A stretch of DNA of 23,798 bases from Vulcanimicrobiota bacterium (GCA_019233415.1 JAFAMK010000033.1:1-23798); one strand, 5' to 3'; shown: positions 15,701 to 22,547, counted from the stretch's first letter. The notes: generated by a model from the sequence alone, not told the origin. Program-made: numbers and translations.

Positions 15701-16575
15701 TGCGCAAGCGACGCGAGCGCCGTCGCGATCTGCTCGCGGCGCTGCACGAGCCGCGTGCGGCGCTCGGCGATCAGCGCGACGAGCCGCGAGCCGCCGGCGG
15801 CCTCCGCGATCGCTTGCGCACCGCGCGCCAGCTCGCCGGCGAGCGCGAGGACGCGGTCGACGTGGCCTTCGCGATACATGCGCAGGCCGATTGCCTCGGT
15901 CTCGCGCGGGTCAGGCCGTACCTCGCACGTGTTGCGTAGCAGCACCGAGACGTTGCGGTCCCGCACGTCCTCGCGCCAGTCGTTGAGGTCGTCCAGCATC
16001 TGCTCGCCGGCGAACCACTCGAGCAAGATCGCGTCGGCGCCGGGAATCTGCGGACAACCGGAAAGCGCGGCGACCGCGGCGTCGACCAGGCGCACGAGGC
16101 CGTTCTTCCCGCGCACGATCGCCAGGCACGCCTCGGGCGTGCACGCCGTCCAGGCCTCGCCGTCGCGCGCGATCCGCGCCTCGGCGTCGAGGGCGTCGAC
16201 GTACTCGCACGCGTAGCGCTGCAGCGCGTCCCAGAACCGCGGCTCGCCGCCGAACAGCTCGGCGAAACCGCGGTACGCCTCGGCGAAGATCACGGCGATC
16301 CCGGGAATACGGCGCGCGATCGCCGGATCGGCGGCCGCGTAGTCGATCACGTCGTCGCACGCGACGATCGCGTCGCTGAACGCGCACAGCGCGAAGGATG
16401 CGCGCGCGAGCTTCTCTTCGGGCACCGCGGGGTAGAGTTCCGCGACGAGCGCCGGCAGCGCGATGATCCGGCTGCGCGGGTTGAGTGCGCCGTCGGGCAG
16501 GAGCTGCAACCGTCCGCCCCATGCGGCGCCGCGCCGCGCGTGGAACGTGCCGACCATCTTGCCGAATTCCGTCAT
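15694..16575 (-). CDS. Class I isoprenyl diphosphate synthase-like enzyme
   Basis: The 293-residue, all-helical protein has two aspartate-rich motifs. FSDAIVACDDVID has DDVID at 74-78, and EQMLDDLNDWRED has DDLND at 195-199. These are the expected Mg2+-diphosphate ligands of trans-isoprenyl diphosphate synthases and related class I terpene enzymes. A GKNGLVRLV segment (156-164) occupies the position of the family's mid-domain helix with basic residue. It probably condenses or ionises prenyl diphosphates in the cytoplasm; chain length and product cannot be read. ATG 16575 overlaps the glycosyltransferase stop (ATGA). It differs from housekeeping synthases in lacking the usual LxGGKRxRP start, so it may be a specialised branch. 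Confidence 0.82.
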   Translation of the reverse strand: MTEFGKMVGTFHARRGAAWGGRLQLLPDGALNPRSRIIALPALVAELYPAVPEEKLARASFALCAFSDAIVACDDVIDYAAADPAIARRIPGIAVIFAEAYRGFAELFGGEPRFWDALQRYACEYVDALDAEARIARDGEAWTACTPEACLAIVRGKNGLVRLVDAAVAALSGCPQIPGADAILLEWFAGEQMLDDLNDWREDVRDRNVSVLLRNTCEVRPDPRETEAIGLRMYREGHVDRVLALAGELARGAQAIAEAAGGSRLVALIAERRTRLVQRREQIATALASLAQC

Positions 16576-17780
16576 GCCGCACCTCCCGCCGGAACGCACG
16601 ATTGCGCGGCGACGAGTTCTTCCAGCTCGCGGCACACGTTTGCGGGACCGTCGAACGCCGCCAGCTCGTCGCGCAGTTCGGCCGCGGCACGCGCGAACGA
16701 CGCGTCGTCCAGCAGCCGGTCGAGCGCGCGCGGGAACACGTCGTCGTCTTCGCCGCCGTCCCGCGCGGCGATGACGTCGAGTGCGGCACCGCGGCGAACG
16801 CAGGCCTCGGCAAGTTCCTCGGAACCGCTGCCGGACGGCGCGATCACGAGTGGGACGCCGTGCGCAAGCGCACCGAGAACCGCGGTCGGATGACCGGTGC
16901 ACAGCACGGCGTCGGCGTGCGGAAGGACGGCGTCTTGCGGAACGCGCACGCGAACGAGCGCGTTCGGCGGCGCATCGTCGAGCGGGCGGTCGTGGCGCTC
17001 GGTGCAGACGACGGCGGCAATGTCGCCGCGCGCGAGCCGGCGGCGGAACGCGGCCCACACGGACGGCTTCTCGAACACGGGCCCGAGCTGCGCATAGACG
17101 ATGCGGCGACCATGCGCGCGCTGCGCGGCAAGCCACGCTGCGTCGTCGTCCGCGAGCGCGGCGACGGCGTCGAACGTGCACGGTCCGACGAAGCGCGCCG
17201 CGCGCGGCAGCATCGCGCGCCGCCGCTGCAAGCCCGGCACGCCCTGCAAGAGATAGCGGTCGCCGAAGAGCGGGCTGCGCTCGTACGGCGCCTCGCCGAG
17301 CACGATCCCGAGCAATTCCGCGGCGCGCGTGAGGTGGCGCATCTGATCCGCGTAGCGCCACGCGAGACGGGCCTCGAGCGCGGCGTCGCCGGATTCGTCC
17401 GACGCGCGCAGTCCCGGCCACAGGAAGACGGCGGAGCCGAGCACGGCGACCGGAACCGTGACGAGACGGCGCACGAGCAGCGGCCCCATCGCGAGATTCG
17501 ACGCGAGGATCACGTCGGGGCGCGACGCCGCGAGCGCACCGGCGAGGTGCTTCACCTGCGCGGCGATTCGCATCGGATCGAACCAGCCGTCGAGCTGGAA
17601 GCTCGACAGGTCGTCGGCGCCGTTCGGCAGGCGCGCAAAGCCGTGTTCCGCGAGAACGGGCGCGTACGCGCCGTCGGTGACGAAGGCGACGGCGTGCCCG
17701 CGTGCGCGCAGTGCGCGCGCGACCGCGAGCGACGAGAAGACGAAGCCCGGCGTGGCGAGGGTCGCGATCGTGACGTTCAT
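16572..17780 (-). CDS. GT1-type glycosyltransferase (UGT/MGT-like, GT-B fold)
   Basis: The 402-residue protein has the two-Rossmann layout of macrolide/erythromycin-type GT1 enzymes, which move a sugar from a nucleotide donor to a small lipophilic acceptor. The N-terminus TIATLATPGFVFSSLAVARALRARGH (written here as the 4-29 region) is the acceptor-domain start with the usual G.. and RGH elements. The donor-site signature is HADAVLCTGHPTAVLGALAH (288-307), followed by GVPLVIAP and SGSEELAEA. ATG 17780 has AGGAG nine bases upstream. A strong hairpin separates it from the peptide genes. Acceptor unknown; a terpenoid or the modified peptide are the natural guesses from context. Confidence 0.87.
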   Translation of the reverse strand: MNVTIATLATPGFVFSSLAVARALRARGHAVAFVTDGAYAPVLAEHGFARLPNGADDLSSFQLDGWFDPMRIAAQVKHLAGALAASRPDVILASNLAMGPLLVRRLVTVPVAVLGSAVFLWPGLRASDESGDAALEARLAWRYADQMRHLTRAAELLGIVLGEAPYERSPLFGDRYLLQGVPGLQRRRAMLPRAARFVGPCTFDAVAALADDDAAWLAAQRAHGRRIVYAQLGPVFEKPSVWAAFRRRLARGDIAAVVCTERHDRPLDDAPPNALVRVRVPQDAVLPHADAVLCTGHPTAVLGALAHGVPLVIAPSGSGSEELAEACVRRGAALDVIAARDGGEDDDVFPRALDRLLDDASFARAAAELRDELAAFDGPANVCRELEELVAAQSCVPAGGAA

Positions 17781-17806
17781 ACGTGCGTTCTCCTACGCGG
17801 TGCACG

Positions 17807-17838
17807 GCGGAGACGGCCGACGCGCCGGCCGTCTCCGC
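17807..17838 (-). terminator. 13-bp perfect hairpin after the precursor-peptide genes (attenuator candidate)
   Basis: The arms at 17807-17819 and 17826-17838 are perfectly complementary, with a 6-nt loop. It lies between the stop of the second peptide (17857) and the glycosyltransferase start (17780). There is no U-tract on the transcribed side, so it may be a partial terminator, processing site or 3' stabiliser that raises peptide mRNA above that of the enzymes. Confidence 0.6.
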
Positions 17839-17856
17839 GATGGCGGGTCGTGTCGG

Positions 17857-17997
17857 CTAGCCGCCGCCGCTGTTCGAGCCGCAGTAGTACGGCGCGTCTT
17901 GCGGCGTGAGGTGGATGCGGCGCTCGAGGTCCTCGAGCGTGATGTCGATCCCACCTTCGCTGGGATTCAGCTTGATGACGGCTTCCAGGTTCGGCAT
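17857..17997 (-). CDS. Putative RiPP precursor peptide B (46 aa, core DAPYYCGSNSGGG)
   Basis: A 46-residue peptide starts at ATG 17997, with AAAGGA upstream, and stops at TAG 17857. The leader, beginning MPNLEAVIKLNPSEGGID, includes LEDLERRI (21-28), a likely maturase-recognition helix. The C-terminus is DAPYYCGSNSGGG, almost identical to the end of the neighbouring peptide. Leader regions are similar but more divergent than the core: a pattern seen in ribosomally synthesised, modified peptides. It has one Cys (39), two adjacent Tyr (37, 38) and a flexible Gly tail. It lies 15 bp downstream of peptide A and close to a radical-SAM/SPASM enzyme. The final chemistry is unknown. Confidence 0.85.
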   Translation of the reverse strand: MPNLEAVIKLNPSEGGIDITLEDLERRIHLTPQDAPYYCGSNSGGG

Positions 17998-18012
17998 GGT
18001 CGGAGATCCTTT

Positions 18013-18150
18013 CTAGCTGTTGGTGCCGCAGTAGTAGGGTGCGTCGGCCGAGTCGGCGGTATCGCCGGCCGCGAGCCGCGCCTCGAGCTCCTTGAGGCTG
18101 TTGCCCCAGTCGCCGAGATTGATCCGGATCGAGACGTCGTTGTTTGGCAT
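18013..18150 (-). CDS. Putative RiPP precursor peptide A (45 aa, core DAPYYCGTNS)
   Basis: A 45-residue peptide starts at ATG 18150, with ATAGGTG just upstream, and stops at TAG 18013. The sequence opens MPNNDVSIRINLGDWG, continues with the acidic/leucine helix LKELEARL (19-26), then a small-residue linker, and ends DAPYYCGTNS. Against peptide B the start (MPN), an alternating V/I-x-I/L strand, the LExLExR helix and the terminal DAPYYCG-x-NS are conserved. Ten-residue core conservation with a variable linker argues that both are substrates of the same maturase. Cleavage may fall just before or after the Asp-Ala pair; this is inference. It lies 95 bp downstream of the radical-SAM gene. Confidence 0.87.
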   Translation of the reverse strand: MPNNDVSIRINLGDWGNSLKELEARLAAGDTADSADAPYYCGTNS

Positions 18151-18170
18151 GGTCACCTATCTGATCGGAT

Positions 18171-18221
18171 GTCCGTCGAAGGGACTGTCGCTCGGCACAC
18201 CGCGACGGACCGCGCGCCGAG
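18171..18221 (-). other. Two mutually exclusive inverted repeats upstream of precursor A
   Basis: GTCCGTCG (18171-18178) pairs with CGACGGAC (18203-18210), and CTCGGC (18191-18196) pairs with GCCGAG (18216-18221). The helices interleave, so only one can form unless they make a pseudoknot. They occupy the leader of the peptide mRNA, between the maturase stop and peptide A. Confidence 0.4.
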
Positions 18222-18245
18222 ACGGCTTGTCGCGACGGCTGCGTC

Positions 18246-19772
18246 CTACAGCGCGCGCAGCTCGAGGACGCGGTCGTCGCCGGGGAGCGCGTCGTTGCGC
18301 GTCGCGTACGCGTCGCGCACGGCGAGGCGGAAACGCCGCCCGAAGGCGTCGCAGTAGTTGCCGAACATCGTGCCGTGCACGTCCTCCGCGAGCACGGCAC
18401 AGCCGCCGCCGCAGTACATCGCGTAGCGGCACTTGCGACAGGTGTCGTTCGAACTGACGGTGCGCGAGCGCCAGTTTTCGAGCCGGTCGGCGACGAACTC
18501 GGCGCGGCCGTCCTCGCCGATCCAGCCGATGCGCACGTTGCGGTCGCCGGTGCGCTCCCAGCACGCGTAGACGTCGCCGAACGGGTCGATGACGTACATC
18601 CCGGTGTGCGCGCCGCAGAAGCTCGCCTTCATCATCATCGGTACCGGGTCGGCGCCGTCACGCATCACGCGGCGCAGGCGGGTCCGCAGGCTGTCGTCGC
18701 CGGTCGCAATCGCGGCCATCGCGGGGTGCTCGGCGCGCATCGCCGCGAGCGCCTCGTTCAGCTCGTGCCCGTTGAAGCAGGTCTTGCGGTCGATCGACGG
18801 GTTCGTCGCGTGGACCGGCGCCGCGTAGGCGCTGAAGCCGTTCTGCCCGGTCCACCCGCGCGCTTCGAAGAATTGCGCGAGCGCGACGAGGCCGTCGGCA
18901 TTCGTGCGGTCGACGTTCATCCGCACGTCGACGAACGCGCCACGCGCGAGCGCCAAGTCGATGTTCGCCGCGATGCGGTCGAACGAGCCGGAGCCGTCGG
19001 CGTAGATGCGCCGCGCGTCGTGGCGCTCGCGCGGCCCGTCGAGCGTGATCTGCAGAACCGCGATCCCGTCCGGTCCGAGCAGGTCGGCGTAGGTGTCCAG
19101 TTCGGTCGCGTTCGTGACGGCGGCGAAGGACGACGGCCCGGCCGCGCGCGCCCGTTCCATGAAACGCTCGATCACGGGACGCGCGCGCGCCAGCAGCGGC
19201 TCGCCGCCGAAGAACAGGAACGGCCGCTTCTTTCCCGAGTCCGTAGCGATCCCGTGCCGTTCCTCGATCCCCGGAAGTGCGGCGATCACGCGGTCGATCA
19301 TCGACGGCGTCATCGTGCGCAGCAGGTGCGCGTACGACGCGTCGGAGCGCATGTGGTCCTGGAAGCAGTAGCCGCAGCGCAGATTGCAGTCGTACGTCGG
19401 CATGATGACGTACGACGGCGAACCGACTTCGCGCGCGTGTTTCAATTCGACGACGCGGTCGAAGAACGCGCGCTCTTCCTCGGCGGTCACCGTCGTCAAG
19501 TAACCGCGCTGGCGCAGCGTGTCGAGCGTCGCGTCGTTCGGCGGCGTGACGGGGCCGGTCACCGGCTCGTCGGTCCAGGTGCCGTAGAGCGGCTTCGGCG
19601 GCCGGACGTCGAGCGAGCGGACGTAGGCGGCGACGGCGTGCGGCACGAGGTCGTAGGCGCCGGTGTAGCCGTGGGCGAGCAGCGTGTAGCCGTCGCCGTC
19701 GGCGAGATCGACGTAGATCGTGTAGCTGCTGGCCCGCAGGGCGGGCGGTGCGATGACGGTCGTACCGAGCAC
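18246..19772 (-). CDS. Radical SAM/SPASM peptide maturase
   Basis: The 508-residue enzyme has a three-part layout. An N-terminal domain (about 1-110; YTIYVDLADGDGYTLL, then TLRQRGYL) is of the kind seen in peptide-modifying radical-SAM enzymes and probably helps bind the leader. The radical-SAM core has C129xxxC133xxC136 in CNLRCGYC, plus GGEP (189-192) for S-adenosylmethionine. The C-terminal SPASM region holds auxiliary-cluster cysteines C386, C404, C445, C448, C454, C458 and C474, including CRKCRYAMYCGGGC. This should install a radical-derived crosslink or related change on the adjacent peptides. The start is GTG 19772, behind GGAGGGGG; upstream codons to 19850 lack maturase-like sequence. 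Confidence 0.93.
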   Translation of the reverse strand: MLGTTVIAPPALRASSYTIYVDLADGDGYTLLAHGYTGAYDLVPHAVAAYVRSLDVRPPKPLYGTWTDEPVTGPVTPPNDATLDTLRQRGYLTTVTAEEERAFFDRVVELKHAREVGSPSYVIMPTYDCNLRCGYCFQDHMRSDASYAHLLRTMTPSMIDRVIAALPGIEERHGIATDSGKKRPFLFFGGEPLLARARPVIERFMERARAAGPSSFAAVTNATELDTYADLLGPDGIAVLQITLDGPRERHDARRIYADGSGSFDRIAANIDLALARGAFVDVRMNVDRTNADGLVALAQFFEARGWTGQNGFSAYAAPVHATNPSIDRKTCFNGHELNEALAAMRAEHPAMAAIATGDDSLRTRLRRVMRDGADPVPMMMKASFCGAHTGMYVIDPFGDVYACWERTGDRNVRIGWIGEDGRAEFVADRLENWRSRTVSSNDTCRKCRYAMYCGGGCAVLAEDVHGTMFGNYCDAFGRRFRLAVRDAYATRNDALPGDDRVLELRAL

Positions 19773-19868
19773 GACGTTTCCCCCTCCATCGTGGCACCGC
19801 CGCGCCGGCAAACGGACCGCACTCGACGGTCCTACTATCCACCAAGACAAGCGACGGGCAGGTCATAT

Positions 19869-20654
19869 TCAGGGACTGCCCGATGACTCCTTCATGCTTG
19901 GCTCGCTTCTTAGGGCGATCTTGATGAGTGGTGCTGGAGCAAGGGCGTCGTGCAGCGCTCGGAGGGCGGCGACCGTCCAGGGCAGGTGGAACGCGAGGCG
20001 GAGGTCGCCGCCCAGCACCGTGTGCGGCGGGAGGTGCCCGAAGCTGCCGTCGACCCGCTGAAGCCGTCGCACGAAGGCAACCGTGTCGGGCCGCGCGGCC
20101 GGATCGAGCCGTCGCGCCGCGACGACGCGCAGCAGCCGCATCGCGAACGCCGCCTTCATCGGCGCCCGTGCTGCGGAGAAAGCACGGGCCGTCAGCGCCA
20201 GCCCCAACTCGCGCCGCCAGCCCGCGTCCCCGGCGACGCCGGCTAGCTCGGCGCGCTCGCAAAGCGTCGTGACGGCGGCCTCGTCGCCACGCAGGACGGT
20301 CGCGCACGTCTCGCCACTCGCCGCAACTGGCTCGAGCGCGCGCGCTGCGGCGCGCAGGGCTGCGCGAGCGGCGTCGAGCGCCGGCGCCGTGCCAGGTCGC
20401 AGCGCAGCAACGAGCCCCGCCGGCCCCGCGTCGGGCCCGTCCGGGGTGATCGCTCCCGCCGCGGCGAGTGCCCGCGCCGCCTCATCGGCTGCGGCGTCGA
20501 GCGCCTTGTCCGGGGCCAGCGCTGCTGCGATGGCAAGACCCAACGCGAGCGCACCGCGCCGACCGGGCTCCGGCGGCGCGGCACGGGCGAGCACTGCCGC
20601 CATTCGCAGCCACGCGCCGGCGCGGGCGACGTCTGCGAGCGCCGCGCCGCTCAT
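19869..20654 (-). CDS. Uncharacterised helical protein, toroid-like C-terminus (cluster-associated)
   Basis: The 261-residue, Ala-rich, all-helical protein has no recognised family by eye. The C-terminal third contains RRLQRVDGSFG (196-206), LPPHTVLGGDLRLAFHLPWT (208-227) and ALRALHDAL, a repeat-like Q-x-x-DGSFG helix pair seen in alpha/alpha-toroid proteins. The same kind of DDDGSIP motif ends its upstream neighbour, so the two may be related or form a complex. ATG 20654 overlaps the neighbour's stop (ATGA). An ATG at 20672 is also in frame but lies inside the neighbour. It lies 96 bp upstream of the maturase. Role unknown; a scaffold or peptide-handling partner is a guess. Confidence 0.7.
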   Translation of the reverse strand: MSGAALADVARAGAWLRMAAVLARAAPPEPGRRGALALGLAIAAALAPDKALDAAADEAARALAAAGAITPDGPDAGPAGLVAALRPGTAPALDAARAALRAAARALEPVAASGETCATVLRGDEAAVTTLCERAELAGVAGDAGWRRELGLALTARAFSAARAPMKAAFAMRLLRVVAARRLDPAARPDTVAFVRRLQRVDGSFGHLPPHTVLGGDLRLAFHLPWTVAALRALHDALAPAPLIKIALRSEPSMKESSGSP

Positions 20655-21511
20655 GTCGCCGCGTGCGCCCACATCAACGTCGCGTGATAGCGTTGGAAGA
20701 AGCGTGCGTCCTCGACGTCGGGCGGCTCGCGAAAGGTCGGGATGCTTCCGTCGTCGTCTTGTGCACCGGTCGCGAAGGCGAAGGCTTCATCAGTCAACCA
20801 CGCCTCTTCCAGCCGTAGATACCGCGCGCACGACACAAGCTCCGCAAGCACGTCGAGCGCGCCCTCGGCGAGCGCCATGCGCGCGCACAGCGCGACGAGC
20901 CGGCGCAGCATGGCAACATCACGCCGCGGCGCAACATCCTCCGCATCGCGCGTCCCGTCGTCGCACAGCGCGAAGACGAGGTGCGTGAGCGCATACCGAT
21001 CGTGCGCGCTGAACGCGGACGGCGAGCGCCGCAACGGCGCGAGCGCATCGCGCAACCGGCGCGCGTAGGCCGAGCGGCGTCCGGCCCCGAGCCCGTTTGC
21101 CACGAGCAGGTGCTCCAGTTCCAGCATCCGGTACGGCGCCAGTTCGAGCGCATCGACGTTGCCGAGGGCGAGGTGGCGCGCGACGACCGCGCGCAGGGGC
21201 GCCGGGTCGCCGCCGGCCGCTTCGCGGAACCGCGCGACGGTGAGCAGCGCGACGACGAACGCCGGCCCGCGCAGCGCCTGCGCTTCCCAGTCGTAGCCGT
21301 CGAGCCCGTCATCGACGAAAGAGGTCAGCGCGGCGACCGGGCCGCCCCGTGCGCCACGCCGCAGGCAGCAGCCGAGGATTCCGGCCAGCTCGCCGTACGC
21401 CAGCAGCCGCTTCGGCCGAACCGGATCGTCCTCGCGGAACGGCGTGAAGGCGTCCCGCTGGGAGGTCAGCCAGCTCCAGCAGCCGGCGCCGACCCGCGCG
21501 CGTTCGTTCAT
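20651..21511 (-). CDS. Uncharacterised helical protein, DUF6895-like pattern (cluster-associated)
   Basis: The 286-residue protein has conserved-looking segments ELAPYRMLELEHLL (123-136), HDRYALTHLVFALCDDG (170-186), QDDDGSIP (251-258) and FFQRYHATLM (271-280). From memory this pattern resembles the uncharacterised DUF6895 family, an all-helical fold often next to specialised-metabolite genes; the match needs a profile search. It is the first gene of the operon. ATG 21511 is preceded by AAGGGAGGG, a strong ribosome binding site. The product has no signal peptide or membrane helix. Its function is unknown; coupling to the next gene suggests an obligate partner. Confidence 0.75.
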   Translation of the reverse strand: MNERARVGAGCWSWLTSQRDAFTPFREDDPVRPKRLLAYGELAGILGCCLRRGARGGPVAALTSFVDDGLDGYDWEAQALRGPAFVVALLTVARFREAAGGDPAPLRAVVARHLALGNVDALELAPYRMLELEHLLVANGLGAGRRSAYARRLRDALAPLRRSPSAFSAHDRYALTHLVFALCDDGTRDAEDVAPRRDVAMLRRLVALCARMALAEGALDVLAELVSCARYLRLEEAWLTDEAFAFATGAQDDDGSIPTFREPPDVEDARFFQRYHATLMWAHAAT

Positions 21512-21520
21512 CGCCCTCCC

Positions 21521-21549
21521 TTGCCTCACGAAGCTTGCTCTGCTACCAT
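21521..21549 (+). promoter_or_regulatory. Sigma70-like promoter for the PhyH oxygenase gene
   Basis: TTGCCT (21521-21526), a 17-bp spacer and TACCAT (21544-21549) match the consensus at the ideal spacing. Initiation near 21556 would give a leader of about 70 nt before the ATG at 21626. Confidence 0.5.
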
Positions 21550-21566
21550 GCCCAAACGGAGCAGAG
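21538..21566. promoter_or_regulatory. Inverted repeat in the divergent intergenic region (operator candidate)
   Basis: CTCTGCT (21538-21544) and AGCAGAG (21560-21566) form a perfect 7-bp dyad with 15 bp between them. It overlaps the -10 element and the expected transcription start of the plus-strand promoter, and lies 27 bp upstream of the minus-strand operon's first gene. A repressor bound here could control both directions. Confidence 0.4.
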
Positions 21567-21625
21567 AGGCCGGACTGCTCCACAGGGCATTCGAGCACCT
21601 CCGGCCGCCAACCGGGGATGAGGGC

Positions 21626-22480
21626 ATGTCGCACACGTATCCGACGCGCCGCGTCTTTCACGACGACGCGCTGCAGGCCACACTCGACCGTGACGGCTAT
21701 GTCGTCGTCGATTTCCTGAACGCCGACGAGATCCAGACGATGCGCGACTGGTTCGTCGAGCACCCGGACTCGATCTACCGCCGCGGCTTCGGCCCGTCGG
21801 TGCTCAGCAGCAGCATCCCGTACCGCGTCGCCGTCGCCGAGTTCATCGCGTCGGTCTACCGCATGGAGGAGCGCGGCTTCCTCGACGACTACCGCTTCGC
21901 GCTCGCGGGCTTCTTGTGCAAGCGCCCGCACGACGGAATCGTGCAGGTCCATCAGGACCCGACGTTCGTGGACGAAGAGCGCTACACGCCGGTGCAGTTC
22001 TGGGTCCCGCTCTGCGACGTCGACCTGCGCAACGGATGCCTGCGCGTCGTGCGCGGGAGCCATCTGCTCAACCGCGACCTGCGCCCGTCGGAGCCGGTCT
22101 TTCCGTACGACCACCTGCTCGAGACGATCTACGCCGACTGCCTCACCGACGTGCCGATGCGCGCGGGTCAGGCGTTCGTCTTTAGCCCGGCGCTCTTCCA
22201 CAGCTCGCTCCCGAACCAGACCGACGCGTACCGCGTCGCCGCCGGCGCGATGTACGTCCCGCGCGAAGCGCAGTTGCTCTGCGTCGACCCCGACGACCGC
22301 TTCAAGCCGACGCACCTCGACGTCTTCGCGGTCCCGGACGAGTACTACCAAAACAAGCCGTACATGTCGCGCCCTGACTACGGTCCGCCGCTCTACTCCG
22401 CGCCGTTCACCGCCGAACCGCTCGACGAGGAAAAGCTCCGCCGCACGGCGCGCGCCCCGATCCCGACCGCAGCCGCATAA
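21626..22480 (+). CDS. Phytanoyl-CoA dioxygenase-family (PhyH) Fe(II)/2-oxoglutarate oxygenase
   Basis: The 284-residue cytoplasmic oxygenase hydroxylates or otherwise oxidises an organic substrate using Fe(II), O2 and 2-oxoglutarate. The iron triad is H109-x-D111 (VHQDPTF) and H192 (ALFHSSLPN); R203 (AYRVAAG) fits the 2-oxoglutarate carboxylate. The surrounding GCLRVVRGSH and GQAFVFSP segments are typical of PhyH. ATG 21626 is chosen with GAGGG just upstream; an in-frame ATG at 21548 falls in the promoter -10 region. It diverges from the RiPP/isoprenoid operon with 114 bp between, so it may tailor that product. Specific substrate unknown. Confidence 0.92.
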   Translation: MSHTYPTRRVFHDDALQATLDRDGYVVVDFLNADEIQTMRDWFVEHPDSIYRRGFGPSVLSSSIPYRVAVAEFIASVYRMEERGFLDDYRFALAGFLCKRPHDGIVQVHQDPTFVDEERYTPVQFWVPLCDVDLRNGCLRVVRGSHLLNRDLRPSEPVFPYDHLLETIYADCLTDVPMRAGQAFVFSPALFHSSLPNQTDAYRVAAGAMYVPREAQLLCVDPDDRFKPTHLDVFAVPDEYYQNKPYMSRPDYGPPLYSAPFTAEPLDEEKLRRTARAPIPTAAA

Positions 22481-22490
22481 GCGAACCGCC

Positions 22491-22512
22491 CGTCTCGGGT
22501 ACGCCCGAGACG
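22491..22512 (+). terminator. 9-bp perfect hairpin after the PhyH gene
   Basis: CGTCTCGGG and CCCGAGACG flank the loop TACG, 10 bp after the PhyH stop. No T-tract follows, so it may be a transcript-end stabiliser or an incomplete terminator separating PhyH from the solute-binding protein gene. Confidence 0.5.
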
Positions 22513-22547
22513 ATGGCTTCACGGAGGGTTGCGAGAAGAGCGCTCGG

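Larger units (their letters stand above)
13852..21511 (-). other. Putative radical-SAM RiPP / isoprenoid biosynthetic operon
   Basis: Nine genes are read in one direction. In transcription order they are two helical toroid-like proteins, a radical-SAM/SPASM maturase, two precursor peptides, a glycosyltransferase, an isoprenyl synthase-like enzyme, a class II cyclase-like protein and a degenerate synthase paralogue. Four junctions overlap by 4-8 nt (20651-20654, 16572-16575, 15694-15700, 14726-14733). The largest gaps are 96 bp before the maturase, about 95 bp before the first peptide and 76 bp with a hairpin after the second. This supports one operon with extra control around the peptides. 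A PhyH oxygenase gene diverges from its 5' end. Confidence 0.75.

Noticed and set aside
18151..18245. A third precursor peptide between maturase and peptide A
   Set aside because: No frame here contains the APYYCG core or a start with ribosome site.
19773..19868. Small gene or promoter between the second helical gene and the maturase
   Set aside because: No start with a motif-bearing frame and no convincing -35/-10 pair at proper spacing; only the GGAGGGGG ribosome site of the maturase stands out.
21548..21625. In-frame upstream ATG extending the PhyH protein by 26 residues
   Set aside because: It overlaps the -10 element of the likely promoter and the added residues do not look like PhyH sequence; ATG 21626 has a nearby GAGGG.
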